A stretch of 64,000 bases of DNA from the NCBI RefSeq assembly GCF_014297285.1, contig NZ_JACOQI010000007.1, positions 102,040-166,039 of the forward strand, read 5' to 3'. Below the pieces are notes generated by a model. The model did not search any database. It was not told where the DNA came from and saw only the letters and a program-made list of their open reading frames with translations. The position numbers and the translations under genes were made by a program. Source of the stretch: Dysosmobacter segnis. Its GTDB lineage: Bacteria; Bacillota; Clostridia; Oscillospirales; Oscillospiraceae. Numbering within the stretch: position 1 is the stretch's first letter; each line of letters opens with the position of its first letter. Below are positions 1 through 8,749 of this stretch, in pieces.

Positions 1-69
1 ATAGATATAGGTCAGGCCGATTTCAATGCGCTTATCCTTGGGCAGGTCAATACCGGCAATACGTGCCAT
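1..69 (-). CDS. rpsM: 30S ribosomal protein S13, N-terminal part (cut by window edge)
   Basis: Only the first 23 codons are inside the window. They read [14 protein letters not shown] followed by IEIGLTYIY, which is the N-terminus of ribosomal protein S13. S13 sits in the 30S head and contacts 16S rRNA and the 50S subunit (intersubunit bridges). The gene follows rpmJ by 22 bases, the usual order at the head of the alpha operon (rpmJ-rpsM-rpsK-rpsD-rpoA-rplQ); the rest lies beyond the left edge. An AGG-rich ribosome binding site precedes the ATG. Confidence 0.95.
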   Translation of the reverse strand, partial: MARIAGIDLPKDKRIEIGLTYIY

Positions 70-91
70 ACTTTTTAACCTCCAATCAATC

Positions 92-223
<132 letters not shown>

Positions 224-259
224 TCAGCGTTTTGTGTCTTAGATTTCGCCGGACGCGGC

Positions 260-478
260 TTATTTGCTGCGCCAGGTGATCCGGCCACGGGTCAGGTCAT
301 AGGGAGACATCTCCACGGTGACCTTATCGCCGGGCAAGATCCTGATGAAATTCATTCTGAGTTTTCCGGAGATGTGTGCCAGAATCATGTGGCCATTTCC
401 AATGTCCACCTGGAAAGTCGTGTTGGGCAGGGACTCTACCACAACGCCTTCCACTTCGATCATGTCGGATTTTGCCAA
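260..478 (-). CDS. infA: Translation initiation factor IF-1
   Basis: The 72-aa product is exactly the usual IF-1 length and is a single OB-fold (S1-like) domain. Characteristic stretches are [28 protein letters not shown] and [23 protein letters not shown]-1 binds the A site of the 30S subunit and assists IF-2 and IF-3 in start-site selection. The gene starts 3 bases after the stop of the KOW-domain gene and is 54 bases upstream of rpmJ, consistent with co-transcription in the spc/alpha run. Confidence 0.97.
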   Translation of the reverse strand: MAKSDMIEVEGVVVESLPNTTFQVDIGNGHMILAHISGKLRMNFIRILPGDKVTVEMSPYDLTRGRITWRSK

Positions 479-481
479 ACG

Positions 482-766
482 TTATCCCTCCTGGTCCGGT
501 TGGACTTCCCCGCGGTAGGCCGCGAGTGTCCTGCGAAGCTCACTGTTGGTGATCTTCTCGCTGCGTTTGATCTTATCCGCCAGACGGCTGTCATCCTCCG
601 CCACAAACAGCACGTGTTTGCGTTTTTTGCGTTTCGGTGACTCCGCCTTGCGGCCTTTTCCGTCTGCCAGCAGAAGGTACTCCCCCTCCACCGCGAGAAC
701 GATGAAGAGTTTTCCCTGATCTCTGCCGGCATCGGAACGAACAATATCTGATTTTGCGATCTCCAT
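482..766 (-). CDS. KOW domain-containing RNA-binding protein (L14e-like)
   Basis: A 94-aa basic protein with an N-terminal KOW-type motif: SDAGRDQGKLFIVL, then EGEYLLLADGKGRK. It is followed by a lysine/arginine-rich tail (KRKKRKHVLF). Small KOW proteins of this kind sit between map and infA in many Clostridia and Bacilli and resemble archaeal/eukaryotic L14e. The likely role is RNA or ribosome binding, but the function is not established. It lies 12 bases after map and 3 bases before infA, so it is translationally tied to initiation and processing factors. The family call is by motif and context. Confidence 0.85.
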   Translation of the reverse strand: MEIAKSDIVRSDAGRDQGKLFIVLAVEGEYLLLADGKGRKAESPKRKKRKHVLFVAEDDSRLADKIKRSEKITNSELRRTLAAYRGEVQPDQEG

Positions 767-778
767 ATACGTCTTTCC

Positions 779-1549
779 TCAGATGGCGGGAGCCGTCAGG
801 ATCTCAGGCTCCCCGTCGGTGATCAGAAGCGTATTCTCATAGTGGGCCGCCAACTTGCCGTCCGCAGTCCGGACGGTCCAACCGTCTGGCATCTGGCGGA
901 TGGCGGCAGTGCCGGCGTTCACCATGGGTTCAACCGCGATGGTCATGCCCCGAAGAAGCCGGGGTCCGCGGCCTGGATGACCGTAGTTGGGAATCTCAGG
1001 TGACTCGTGCATCTCCGTGCCGATGCCGTGACCGACATATTCACGGACGATGGAGCAGCCGTGACTCTCCACATAACCTTGGATCGCTGCGGAAATATCA
1101 TACAGCCGGCAGCCTTCCTTGGCAAACTTGATGCCCTCGAAGAAGCTCTGTCTGGTCACATCGATCAGATTCTGAGCCTCCGGAGAGACCTTGCCGCAGG
1201 GGAAGGTGGCTGCGCAGTCCCCATGATATCCTCCGATATAGGCGCCTACATCAATGCTGACGATGTCACCCTCCTGCAGCACCCGGGGACCCGGGATACC
1301 GTGGATGATCTCATCGTTGACACTGGCGCAGACACTGCCGGGGAATGCCCGGACTCCCGGCGGGCCGGGAAAATGGAGGAATGAGGGAACGGCACCCTGC
1401 TTGCGGATGAAATGCTCCACTGCCCTGTCGATCTCCTGGGTTGTTACGCCGGGCTTTACCATTTCCCCTGCCAAAGCACGGGCAGCCGCGGTAATTTTTC
1501 CCGCTCGGCGCATCAGTTCGATCTCATGTGCGGATTTGAGCGTAATCAT
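779..1549 (-). CDS. map: Methionine aminopeptidase, type I
   Basis: The 256-aa product removes the initiator methionine from nascent proteins. The five metal ligands of the pita-bread fold are visible: Asp100 and Asp111 (IDVGAYIGGYHGD), His174 (GHGIG), Glu207 (IAVEPMV) and Glu238 (HYENT). The substrate histidine His83 lies in DEIIHGIP. Length fits type I without an N-terminal extension. The gene begins 4 bases after the adk stop. Placement in the order secY-adk-map-infA is the standard Firmicutes arrangement linking secretion, nucleotide balance and co-translational processing. Confidence 0.97.
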   Translation of the reverse strand: MITLKSAHEIELMRRAGKITAAARALAGEMVKPGVTTQEIDRAVEHFIRKQGAVPSFLHFPGPPGVRAFPGSVCASVNDEIIHGIPGPRVLQEGDIVSIDVGAYIGGYHGDCAATFPCGKVSPEAQNLIDVTRQSFFEGIKFAKEGCRLYDISAAIQGYVESHGCSIVREYVGHGIGTEMHESPEIPNYGHPGRGPRLLRGMTIAVEPMVNAGTAAIRQMPDGWTVRTADGKLAAHYENTLLITDGEPEILTAPAI

Positions 1550-1553
1550 AAGC

Positions 1554-2186
1554 TCATCTCCTCAGGGCGTTGAGGATGGCCTTGGTTGTGGCCTCCACAG
1601 AGGGTTGATTTTCCACCGATCTCAGGAGACCCCTCTCAGCGTAGAAATCCTTGAGAGGTTCCGTCTCCTTATGATAGACCTCAAGGCGGTGCTTGACCGT
1701 CTCAGGTTCATCATCGTGACGCTGAATCAGCTTGCCGCCGCAGCTGTCGCACACGCCGGGCACCTTGGGAGGCACAGCCACCAGATGGTAGCTGGCTCCG
1801 CAGTGCTCGCAGACGCGGCGGCCGCTCATGCGCTCCATGATCGCCTCATCGGGGATCTCGATGGAGATTACGTCGTCAAACCGGATCCCGGCCTTCTCCA
1901 GAGACTCAGCCTGAGCGATGGTGCGGGGCACGCCGTCCAGGATATAGCCGTTCTTGCAGTCATCCTCGTCCAGCCGGTCATGGATGATGCCGATGATGAC
2001 CTCATCGGGGACCAGCTTGCCGGCCTTCATGTAGGCTTCCGCCTGCTTGCCGGTAGGGGTGCCGTTTTTCACGGCGGCCCGGAGGATGTTGCCAGTGGAG
2101 ATGGTGGGGATATTCAGCACTTTGCACAGGCGCTCAGCCTGTGTGCCCTTGCCGGCACCGGGGGCGCCTAACAGGATCATTTTCAT
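1554..2186 (-). CDS. adk: Adenylate kinase, zinc-binding LID form
   Basis: A 210-aa adenylate kinase (AMP + ATP to 2 ADP). The P-loop is GAPGAGKGT (residues 7-15), the AMP-binding region includes STGNILR, and the LID carries four cysteines at 126, 129, 146 and 149 (CEHC and CDSC). These mark the zinc-containing LID typical of Gram-positive adenylate kinases. It lies between secY and map, 18 bases after secY. Length and motif order match the family, and no key residue is missing. Confidence 0.98.
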   Translation of the reverse strand: MKMILLGAPGAGKGTQAERLCKVLNIPTISTGNILRAAVKNGTPTGKQAEAYMKAGKLVPDEVIIGIIHDRLDEDDCKNGYILDGVPRTIAQAESLEKAGIRFDDVISIEIPDEAIMERMSGRRVCEHCGASYHLVAVPPKVPGVCDSCGGKLIQRHDDEPETVKHRLEVYHKETEPLKDFYAERGLLRSVENQPSVEATTKAILNALRR

Positions 2187-2204
2187 GACAGCACGCCTTC
2201 CTTT

Positions 2205-3575
2205 TTATTCCAGGAAGCCCTTGTACTGACGCATCAGCATCTGATTCTCCAGTGCCTTCACGGTCTCAAGCGCAACACCCACCACGATGATGACGGAGGT
2301 GCCGCCGATGGCCAGAGAAGAGTTGCCAATGATCTTGCCCACGATCAGGGGGCAGATGGCAACGATACCCAGATAGATGGCACCGAACATGGTGATCCGG
2401 TTCAGGACCTTCTGAATGAACTGCACGGTGGGCTGGCCGGGACGGAAGCCCGGAATGAAGCCGCCCTGCTTCTTCAGGTTGTTGGCGATCTCCACGGGGT
2501 TGAACTGGATGCTGGAGTAGAAATAGCTGAAGCCAATGATCATGATGAAGTACACCACCATGTAGATGACGGACTTCGTATCAATGGCATTGTAGATGCT
2601 GTAGGACACAGTACCTTCCTTGGGCATACCGATGAAGGTCCAGATGGTGATGGGCAGAGAAGCAATGCTCTGGGCGAAGATGATAGGCAGAACGCCGGAC
2701 ATGTTCACCTTCATGGGCAGGGTGCTGCTCTGGCCGCCATACATCTTACGGCCCACCTGACGCTTGGCATACTGCACGGGAATGCGGCGCTCAGCGTCAT
2801 TGATAAAGACAATGAATGCGATCAGGGCCAGCATACCGATGACCAGCAGCGCAATGCTCCAGGGAGCCAGCGCGCCGTTCAGGTAAGCCTGCGCCTGTGC
2901 CTCGGTGTAACCGGCAGAGGTCAGGGTCTCCGCAGTCAGAGTGCCTGCGTTGATGGCGGACCATCTCTGGATGCCGTCCTTCATGCCGGAAACCATAGAG
3001 GGGATCCGGGCCAGAATACCGGCGAACAGAATGATGGAGATACCGTTGCCTACACCGAACTCGGTGACCTGCTCGCCCATCCACATCACGAAGGAGGAAC
3101 CTGCGATCAGAGTCACGATGATGACCAGTGCCACCCAGATGCCGTCCTGCTCCAGGAGGTTGTAATTCTTCATCATGAAGTAATAGCCAACGGCCTGGAG
3201 AATGGCGATCGCCACGGTAGCGTAGCGGGTGATGGACTGGATCTTCTTCTTACCTTCCTCGCCGCCGTCACGGGCCAGCCGCTCCAGAGCGGGGATGGCC
3301 ACAGTCAGCAACTGGATGATAATAGAACTGTTGATATAAGGCTGGATGCTCAAGGCAAACACGGTGGCGGTGGCAAAAGCGCCGCCGCTCATCACGTTGT
3401 AAAGGCCCAGCAGGCCGGTGCCCCAGACCTGCATCTGCAGGGCCAGAGCGTCCCGGTTGATATAGGGCACCATGATGGCGTTGCCGAGACGGAAAATCAG
3501 CAGGATCAGGAGAGTAAAAACGATCTTTTTCCGCAGCTCAGGGATGCCCCATGCTTTGCGAATGGTTTGGATCAT
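2205..3575 (-). CDS. secY: Preprotein translocase subunit SecY
   Basis: A 456-aa integral membrane protein with about ten hydrophobic segments, the channel subunit of the SecYEG translocon. The N-terminus (IRKAWGIPELRKKI) and the cytoplasmic C5 loop (NLKKQGGFIPGFRPGQPT, which docks ribosome and SecA) are diagnostic. The gene begins one base after the rplO stop codon, so it is translated in the ribosomal protein transcript. The periplasmic loop after TM5/6 carries an insert rich in Thr/Ala (roughly residues 205-230) that is somewhat longer than usual. Confidence 0.98.
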   Translation of the reverse strand: MIQTIRKAWGIPELRKKIVFTLLILLIFRLGNAIMVPYINRDALALQMQVWGTGLLGLYNVMSGGAFATATVFALSIQPYINSSIIIQLLTVAIPALERLARDGGEEGKKKIQSITRYATVAIAILQAVGYYFMMKNYNLLEQDGIWVALVIIVTLIAGSSFVMWMGEQVTEFGVGNGISIILFAGILARIPSMVSGMKDGIQRWSAINAGTLTAETLTSAGYTEAQAQAYLNGALAPWSIALLVIGMLALIAFIVFINDAERRIPVQYAKRQVGRKMYGGQSSTLPMKVNMSGVLPIIFAQSIASLPITIWTFIGMPKEGTVSYSIYNAIDTKSVIYMVVYFIMIIGFSYFYSSIQFNPVEIANNLKKQGGFIPGFRPGQPTVQFIQKVLNRITMFGAIYLGIVAICPLIVGKIIGNSSLAIGGTSVIIVVGVALETVKALENQMLMRQYKGFLE

Positions 3576-3576
3576 T

Positions 3577-4017
3577 TTACTTCACCTCTGCCTTTCCGCC
3601 CGCTGCCTCGATAGCCTCCTTGGCAGAAGCGGAGAAAGCAGAAGCCTCGACAGTGACCTTCTTGGTAACCTTGCCGTTGCCCAGGACCTTGAAGCCATAC
3701 TCGCATTTGGACAGGATGCCCTTGGCCAGCAGAGCCTCGACGTTGACGACGTCGCCGTCCTCAAACGCGTTCAGGGCACTCAGGTTGATGATCTCCAGCG
3801 GGGTTGCGAAAATGTTGTTGAAGCCGCGCTTGGGCAGACGGCGTGCCAGAGGCATCTGGCCGCCCTCGAAGCCAATACGGACCTTGCCGCCGGAACGGGC
3901 CTTCTGACCCTTGTGGCCGCGGCCGCCGGTCTTGCCATTGCCGCTGCCGGCGCCCCGGCCCTTGCGGTAAGCCTTACGGACGGAGCCCTCAGCGGGAGAC
4001 AGTTCGCTCAATTTCAT
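3577..4017 (-). CDS. rplO: 50S ribosomal protein L15
   Basis: The 146-aa protein matches L15: [15 protein letters not shown] at the start, then the glycine/basic extended arm [22 protein letters not shown] that threads into 23S rRNA, and a globular C-terminus. L15 is a late-assembly 50S protein near the peptidyl transferase region. It follows rpmD by 14 bases and abuts secY. Length is the family's normal 145-150 residues. Confidence 0.97.
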   Translation of the reverse strand: MKLSELSPAEGSVRKAYRKGRGAGSGNGKTGGRGHKGQKARSGGKVRIGFEGGQMPLARRLPKRGFNNIFATPLEIINLSALNAFEDGDVVNVEALLAKGILSKCEYGFKVLGNGKVTKKVTVEASAFSASAKEAIEAAGGKAEVK

Positions 4018-4031
4018 GATTCCGTCCTCCT

Positions 4032-4217
4032 TTACTTCTCTTCGGTGACCTGCAGCAGGTAGCCGATCTTGGCGATCTTGCCGCGGGTGGAATCGTTATC
4101 GGGCTGCACGGTGACGTCACCGATCTTACGCAGGCCCAGGGAATGTGCGGTGGCAACCTGCTTCTCCAGGCGGCCGTTCAGGCTCTTAGCGAGCTTGATC
4201 GTAATATTTTTAGCCAT
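4032..4217 (-). CDS. rpmD: 50S ribosomal protein L30
   Basis: A 61-aa product with the L30 pattern: an N-terminal beta strand ([12 protein letters not shown]), then SLGLRKIGD and KIGYLLQV. L30 lies on the solvent side of the 50S subunit. It is located between rpsE and rplO as usual, 14 bases from each neighbour. Full length for the bacterial short form. Confidence 0.95.
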   Translation of the reverse strand: MAKNITIKLAKSLNGRLEKQVATAHSLGLRKIGDVTVQPDNDSTRGKIAKIGYLLQVTEEK

Positions 4218-4231
4218 TTCTCAGCGCCTCC

Positions 4232-4732
4232 TTAACCCACGATCTCTTCGACGCTCTTGCCGCGGATACGGGCGACATCCTCAGGACCACGCATGCTCTT
4301 GAGGCCCTGGAAGGTGGCGGCGACGACGTTGTTGGGGTTGTTGGAACGCAGGCACTTGGAACGGATATCCCTGATGCCTGCGGCCTCGACGACGGCACGC
4401 ACAGCGCCGCCGGCGATGATACCAGTACCGGGAGCAGCGGGCTTCATCAGCACGCGGCCGGCGCCAGCCTCGCCAACAGTCTCATGAGGAATGGTGCTGC
4501 CGGACATGGTCACAGTGATCATGTTCTTCTTAGCGGCTTCCAGGCCCTTACGGATGGCCTCGGGGACCTCAGCGGCCTTGCCCAGACCATAGCCGACCTT
4601 GCCCTTGCCGTCGCCCACGACCATCAGCGCGGAGAACTTCATGACACGGCCGCCCTTGACGGTCTTGGAAACACGGTTGAGGTAAACGAGCTTTTCGATA
4701 TACTCGCTCTGTTCTCTTTCAAATCTTGCCAT
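4232..4732 (-). CDS. rpsE: 30S ribosomal protein S5
   Basis: The 166-aa S5 shows the N-terminal dsRBD-like domain ([34 protein letters not shown]) and the C-terminal domain ([35 protein letters not shown]). S5 contributes to decoding accuracy at the 30S body. The region around residues 15-30 is where spectinomycin-resistance changes arise in other bacteria; the residues seen here look ordinary. It lies 18 bases after rplR. Confidence 0.97.
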   Translation of the reverse strand: MARFEREQSEYIEKLVYLNRVSKTVKGGRVMKFSALMVVGDGKGKVGYGLGKAAEVPEAIRKGLEAAKKNMITVTMSGSTIPHETVGEAGAGRVLMKPAAPGTGIIAGGAVRAVVEAAGIRDIRSKCLRSNNPNNVVAATFQGLKSMRGPEDVARIRGKSVEEIVG

Positions 4733-4750
4733 TTCTCGTTTCCTCCTCCC

Positions 4751-5110
4751 TTAGAATTTCAGGCCGCCTTCACGGGCGCCCTCAGCCAGAGCCTGCACAC
4801 GGCCGTGATAGAGATAGCCGCCGCGGTCAAACACGACGTTCTCAATGCCCTTGGCCAGAGCGCGCTCAGCGATCAGCTTGCCAACAGCGGAAGCAGCGGT
4901 CACATTGCCGCCGTAACCTTCGATGGCCTTGTCCAGAGAGGAAGCGGAAGCCAGAGTCACGCCGTTCACATCGTCGATGATCTGGGCATAGATGTTGGCC
5001 TCGCTGCGGAAAACGTTGAGACGGGGGCACACGGGAGTGCCGGAGATCTTAGCGCGAACACGCTTATGACGCTTCATGCGCTGCTTATTGGTATTAGGTC
5101 TAGTAATCAT
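4751..5110 (-). CDS. rplR: 50S ribosomal protein L18
   Basis: A 119-aa L18 with a strongly basic N-terminal arm ([18 protein letters not shown]) followed by the conserved core [19 protein letters not shown] and the ending [11 protein letters not shown]18 binds 5S rRNA together with L5, whose gene is in this same operon, and a 5S gene lies at the far right of the window. It starts 14 bases after rplF and ends 18 bases before rpsE. Confidence 0.97.
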   Translation of the reverse strand: MITRPNTNKQRMKRHKRVRAKISGTPVCPRLNVFRSEANIYAQIIDDVNGVTLASASSLDKAIEGYGGNVTAASAVGKLIAERALAKGIENVVFDRGGYLYHGRVQALAEGAREGGLKF

Positions 5111-5124
5111 TTCGGCACACCTCC

Positions 5125-5670
5125 TTACTTCTTGGCGCCGGTCTTACCAACCTTACGGCGGATGACCTCGTCAGTATACTTGATGCCCTTGCCCTTATAA
5201 GGCTCGGGAGGACGCTTTTCGCGGACCTCGGCAGCAAACTGGCCGACAGCCTGCTTGTCGCATCCATGAATGATGATTTTATTGGGACCCGGAACCTCAA
5301 CAGTGATGCCCGGAATCTCAGGAACGATCACCTGGTGGGAGAAACCCAGGTTCATGACCAGGTTCGTACCCTCCTTGGCAACACGGTAACCGACGCCGTT
5401 GACGTCCAGCTCCTTCTTGAAGCCCTCGGTAACACCGACGACCATGTTGTGGAGCAGGGTGCGGGTCAGGCCGTGAACGCTGCGATGCAGCTTATCGTCG
5501 GAAGGACGTTCCACGGTGATCGTCGTACCTTCCTGTTTAATGATCATCTCAGGCCGCAGGCTCTGAGTCAGTTCGCCCTTAGGTCCCTTGACGGTGACCA
5601 CATTGCCCTCAGCAACGTTCACGGTAACACCGGCGGGAACGGTAATGGGCATTCTACCAATTCGAGACAT
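5125..5670 (-). CDS. rplF: 50S ribosomal protein L6
   Basis: The 181-aa L6 has two tandem alpha/beta domains. The start [17 protein letters not shown] and the C-terminal signature [22 protein letters not shown] are diagnostic. L6 lies near the sarcin-ricin loop, where translational GTPases act. It sits 15 bases after rpsH and 14 before rplR. Length is typical (177-184). Confidence 0.97.
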   Translation of the reverse strand: MSRIGRMPITVPAGVTVNVAEGNVVTVKGPKGELTQSLRPEMIIKQEGTTITVERPSDDKLHRSVHGLTRTLLHNMVVGVTEGFKKELDVNGVGYRVAKEGTNLVMNLGFSHQVIVPEIPGITVEVPGPNKIIIHGCDKQAVGQFAAEVREKRPPEPYKGKGIKYTDEVIRRKVGKTGAKK

Positions 5671-5685
5671 TGTTCGATACCCTCC

Positions 5686-6084
5686 TTACCAGACGAATGC
5701 CAGGACTTCGCCGCCAACGTGAGCTGCACGAGCAGCCTTGTCGGTCATGACGCCCTTGGACGTAGAGATGATGGCGATACCCAGGCCGCGGAGCACGCGG
5801 GGCAGCTCATCGGCGCCCACGTAAACACGGAGACCGGGCTTGGACACACGGCGGAGACCGGTGATGACCTTCTCCTTGCCGGCGTTGTACTTCAGCGTGA
5901 TGTGAATCATGCCCTGCAGGCCGTCATCCTCCACGGTGAAGCTCTTGATGTAGCCCTCATCCAGCAGGATCTGAGCAATGCTCTTCTTCATGTTGGACGC
6001 GGGGACATCCACGGTTTCATGCTTGGCGTTGTTTGCGTTGCGGACGCGGGTCAGCATATCCGCAACAGGATCGGTGATATGCAT
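5686..6084 (-). CDS. rpsH: 30S ribosomal protein S8
   Basis: A 132-aa S8 ([14 protein letters not shown] at the N-terminus; [21 protein letters not shown] near the C-terminus). S8 binds helix 21 of 16S rRNA; in E. coli it is the translational repressor of the spc operon, acting at the L5 site. Here 292 bases separate it from rpsN, unlike the tight spacing elsewhere in the operon, and that gap holds a promoter and a structured leader (separate entries). This gene may therefore be expressed partly independently of the upstream S10 genes. Confidence 0.97.
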   Translation of the reverse strand: MHITDPVADMLTRVRNANNAKHETVDVPASNMKKSIAQILLDEGYIKSFTVEDDGLQGMIHITLKYNAGKEKVITGLRRVSKPGLRVYVGADELPRVLRGLGIAIISTSKGVMTDKAARAAHVGGEVLAFVW

Positions 6085-6206
6085 GGATTGTTCCTCCTAT
6101 TTATAGAGTTGCGGTCTGTGACCGCTTCGGCAGCGAGGTATCATGGCCAATGGAGCAGTCCGCTCGCGCGTGGTGCACAATTGGTCATGACCTTTCGCCA
6201 TCCGTA

Positions 6207-6311
6207 TTAACAAGGTCCCATATCAAAGACCTTTGTTAAAGAAAATAAGTGCCAGGCTCCAAAAACACTTCTGAACATGGCGTAATGGGTGCATTTCCTC
6301 AGAAATGCCCC
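6207..6311 (-). promoter_or_regulatory. Structured 5' leader upstream of rpsH
   Basis: Read on the minus strand, the transcript would open with a hairpin of GCATTTC/GAAATGC arms at 6287-6311. Further on is a strong stem at 6207-6239 (arms around TTAACAAAGGTC and GACCTTGTTAA, one bulge). Smaller inverted repeats around GGTCATGACC and TTGGCCA follow before the GGAGG site of rpsH. The stems are seen in the sequence; a regulatory role (for example protein-mediated autoregulation) is inference. Confidence 0.5.
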
Positions 6312-6318
6312 ATTTTTC

Positions 6319-6347
6319 AGCATACCAGACAAATTTTAATTCGTCAA
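6319..6347 (-). promoter_or_regulatory. Internal sigma-A promoter of the spc segment
   Basis: Minus-strand -35 TTGACG (6342-6347) and -10 TATGCT (6319-6324), separated by 17 bases, lie in the gap between rpsN and rpsH. Expected transcription start is near 6311, about 230 nt upstream of the rpsH start codon. Confidence 0.7.
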
Positions 6348-6376
6348 GTCTTTTTGCTGCGCCATTTTCAATTTTT

Positions 6377-6562
6377 TTAGAAAGAAGCCTTACGCACGCC
6401 GGGGATCTCGCCCTTGTAAGCCAGCTCACGGAAACAGATACGGCAGACACCGTAGTTCCGGAGATAGGCGTGGGGACGGCCGCACAGCTTGCAGCGGTTG
6501 TACTTGCGGGTGGAGAACTTGGCAGGACGGGCCTGCTTGATCTTCATAGAAGTCTTTGCCAT
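6377..6562 (-). CDS. rpsN: 30S ribosomal protein S14, type Z (zinc form)
   Basis: The 61-aa short S14 carries the four-cysteine zinc ribbon CKLC and CRIC (around residues 24-43) and the start [10 protein letters not shown]. This zinc form is also called rpsZ; many Firmicutes keep a zinc-independent longer paralogue elsewhere under Zur control, which is not seen here. It lies 14 bases after rplE. The following gap before rpsH is unusually long. Confidence 0.95.
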   Translation of the reverse strand: MAKTSMKIKQARPAKFSTRKYNRCKLCGRPHAYLRNYGVCRICFRELAYKGEIPGVRKASF

Positions 6563-6576
6563 TACTGTCTTCCTCC

Positions 6577-7116
6577 TTAGCGGGCGAAGGGAGCGCCAAC
6601 CTGCTGCAGCAGGGCGCGGCCTTCTTCATCGGTCTTAGCGGTGGTGACAATGATGATGTCCATGCCGCGGATCTTGTCGATCTTATCGTACTCGATCTCG
6701 GGGAAGATCAGCTGCTCCTTGATGCCCATGGCATAGTTGCCGCGGCCATCGAAAGCGTTGGGGTTGATGCCCTGGAAGTCACGGACACGGGGCAGAGCCA
6801 CGTTGAACAGACGATCCAGGAATTCCCACATCTTGTCGCCGCGGAGGGTGACCTTGGCGCCGATGGGCATCTCCTCACGGAGCTTGAAGTTTGCAATGGA
6901 CTTGCGAGCACGGGTGACAACAGCCTTCTGGCCGGTGATCTTACCCAGATCGCCCACAACATTGTCCAGCACCTTCGCGTTTTCACGAGCCTCGCCGCAG
7001 CCCACGTTGATAACGACCTTGTCGATCTTGGGGATCTGCATAACGGACTTGTAACCGAACTGCTTCATCAGAGCGGGAGCAACTTCGGCTTTATACTGTT
7101 CCTTCAATCTTGCCAT
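6577..7116 (-). CDS. rplE: 50S ribosomal protein L5
   Basis: The 179-aa L5 shows [22 protein letters not shown] at the N-terminus and the conserved GLPxxR-like region [21 protein letters not shown] in the C-terminal half. It binds 5S rRNA and contacts the P-site tRNA and S13 through an intersubunit bridge. It is spaced 19 bases after rplX and 14 before rpsN. Length is the family's 179-180 residues. Confidence 0.97.
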   Translation of the reverse strand: MARLKEQYKAEVAPALMKQFGYKSVMQIPKIDKVVINVGCGEARENAKVLDNVVGDLGKITGQKAVVTRARKSIANFKLREEMPIGAKVTLRGDKMWEFLDRLFNVALPRVRDFQGINPNAFDGRGNYAMGIKEQLIFPEIEYDKIDKIRGMDIIIVTTAKTDEEGRALLQQVGAPFAR

Positions 7117-7135
7117 TTGTTATCTCGCTCCTTTC

Positions 7136-7447
7136 TTACAGTTCCGCACCGCAGTGCTTGCACACGCGGATCTTCTTGTCGCCCTCGATCTTGTGAGCAA
7201 TGCGGGTACCCTTGTTGCACTTGGGGCAGACGACCTGCACCTTGCAGGCGGCGATGGCAGCCTCGCGCTTGACGATGCCGCCCTCCTCGCCCTGACGGCG
7301 GGGCTTGACGTGGCAGGTCACCATGTTGATGCCCTCAGCCACGATCTTGGTGCTCTTGGGCACAGTGCCCAGCACCTTGCCCTGCTTGCCCTTGTCCTTG
7401 CCGGACAGGACGACGATGGTATCGCCCTTCTTAATGTTCATAGCCAT
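7136..7447 (-). CDS. rplX: 50S ribosomal protein L24, with C-terminal zinc ribbon
   Basis: The 103-aa L24 has an N-terminal KOW motif (KKGDTIVVLSGKDKGKQGKVL) and a C-terminal double CxxC (VCPKCNKGTR and VCKHCGAEL) that should bind zinc. L24 initiates 50S assembly. Zinc-ribbon L24 occurs in several Clostridia and cyanobacteria. It lies 15 bases after rplN and 19 before rplE. Confidence 0.96.
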   Translation of the reverse strand: MAMNIKKGDTIVVLSGKDKGKQGKVLGTVPKSTKIVAEGINMVTCHVKPRRQGEEGGIVKREAAIAACKVQVVCPKCNKGTRIAHKIEGDKKIRVCKHCGAEL

Positions 7448-7462
7448 TGTTCGAGCCCTCCA

Positions 7463-7831
7463 TCAAATCACTTCGGGAGCCAAGGACAGGATCTTCATGT
7501 AATCCTTGTCGCGCAGCTCACGAGCCACAGGCCCAAAGATACGGGTACCTCTGGGGTTCTTGTCGTCCTTGATCAGGACGGCGGCGTTGTCATCGAAGCG
7601 GACATAGGTACCGTCATTCCGGCGGACACCCTTGGCGCTGCGAACGATGACAGCCTTGACCACCTCGCCCTTCTTGACGGTGCCGCCGGGCTGGGCCTTA
7701 CGGACAGACGCCACGATGACGTCGCCGATGTTGCCGAACTTCCGGGTGGAACCGCCCAGGACGCGGATGCACTTGATTTCCTTGGCGCCGGTATTATCGG
7801 CAACCTTCAGATAACTTTCCTGCTGAATCAT
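7463..7831 (-). CDS. rplN: 50S ribosomal protein L14
   Basis: A 122-aa L14 that begins [18 protein letters not shown] and contains [17 protein letters not shown], the family signature. It forms intersubunit bridges and the binding surface for silencing factor RsfS. It sits 12 bases after rpsQ. Exactly the usual 122 residues. Confidence 0.98.
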   Translation of the reverse strand: MIQQESYLKVADNTGAKEIKCIRVLGGSTRKFGNIGDVIVASVRKAQPGGTVKKGEVVKAVIVRSAKGVRRNDGTYVRFDDNAAVLIKDDKNPRGTRIFGPVARELRDKDYMKILSLAPEVI

Positions 7832-7843
7832 ACTGGCACCTCC

Positions 7844-8107
7844 TTACTTGGCCTTCTCGATGATCTCGACCACGCGCCAACGCTTGTCCTTGGACAGGGG
7901 GCGGGTCTCCATCACCTTCACGGTATCACCGATACCGCAGGCATTGTTTTCATCGTGGGCCTTCAGCTTGTAGGTACGGCCGACGATCTTCTTGTACAGA
8001 GGATGGGCGACGCGGTCGGCCACAGCCACAACCACGGTCTTATCCATCTTGTCGGAAACGACTTTGCCTACCCGGGTCTTACGGGAGGAAGTTCTAACTT
8101 CGTTCAT
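7844..8107 (-). CDS. rpsQ: 30S ribosomal protein S17
   Basis: The 87-aa OB-fold protein S17: [21 protein letters not shown], then [19 protein letters not shown] and [23 protein letters not shown]. It is a primary 16S rRNA binder of the 30S body. It begins 17 bases after rpmC and ends 12 before rplN. Confidence 0.97.
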   Translation of the reverse strand: MNEVRTSSRKTRVGKVVSDKMDKTVVVAVADRVAHPLYKKIVGRTYKLKAHDENNACGIGDTVKVMETRPLSKDKRWRVVEIIEKAK

Positions 8108-8124
8108 TCTCGTTTCCCTCCTTC

Positions 8125-8325
8125 TTACTGCTTATCGGAAGCGGCGAGCTCCGCCAGCACGGTCTTGACTCGGGCAATATCGTGCTTCACTTCACGGATC
8201 TTAACGGGATTGTCCAGCTGGTTGGTTGCGTGCTGCATCCGGAGCATGAACAGGTCCTTCTTCAGGCCGGTCAGCTTCTCATTGAGCTGCTCGGCATTCA
8301 TCTTACGGATTTCATTTGCCTTCAT
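8125..8325 (-). CDS. rpmC: 50S ribosomal protein L29
   Basis: The product is 66 aa starting [18 protein letters not shown], two helices of the L29 type with [13 protein letters not shown] in the middle. A longer upstream frame exists, but the ATG at 8325 lies one base beyond the rplP stop and matches the family N-terminus, so translation is coupled to rplP. L29 lies at the peptide exit tunnel and contributes to the trigger factor and SRP docking site with L23. Confidence 0.95.
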   Translation of the reverse strand: MKANEIRKMNAEQLNEKLTGLKKDLFMLRMQHATNQLDNPVKIREVKHDIARVKTVLAELAASDKQ

Positions 8326-8326
8326 C

Positions 8327-8749
8327 TTACTCACCTGCTTCCTCGGTGCGGGCAACGATCTTCGTCTTGATGGGCAGCTTGTGGCTGGCCAGACGCAGAG
8401 CCTCGCGAGCGATCTCCTCGGGGACACCAGCGATCTCAAACATAACACGCTGGGGCTTCACCACGGCAACCCAGTACTCAGGCGTACCTTTACCGGAACC
8501 CATTCGGGAGTCGGCGGCACGCATAGTCACGGACTTGTCGGGGAAGATCTTGATCCAAACCTGACCGCCACGCTTGGTGTAACGAGTCATGGCGATACGG
8601 GCGGCCTCGATCTGGTTGCTCTTGACCCAGCCGGGTTCCAGAGCCATCAGACCATACTCACCGTAAGAAACGGTGTTGCCACGGGTGGCTTTACCAGTCA
8701 TGCGGCCCCGCTGCATACGGCGGAACTTGACTCTCTTAGGCATTAACAT
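8327..8749 (-). CDS. rplP: 50S ribosomal protein L16
   Basis: A 140-aa L16 with [17 protein letters not shown] at the N-terminus and [38 protein letters not shown], the core that contacts A-site tRNA. The start at 8749 shares a base with the rpsC stop (TAATG), and the MLxPKRVK beginning is the family norm, so the second ATG at 8743 is less likely. It is followed one base later by rpmC. Confidence 0.97.
   Translation of the reverse strand: MLMPKRVKFRRMQRGRMTGKATRGNTVSYGEYGLMALEPGWVKSNQIEAARIAMTRYTKRGGQVWIKIFPDKSVTMRAADSRMGSGKGTPEYWVAVVKPQRVMFEIAGVPEEIAREALRLASHKLPIKTKIVARTEEAGE

Noticed and set aside
7154..8746. 530-codon plus-strand frame opposite the ribosomal protein genes
   Set aside because: A GC-rich shadow of rplX-rplN-rpsQ-rpmC-rplP; no RBS and no family resemblance.
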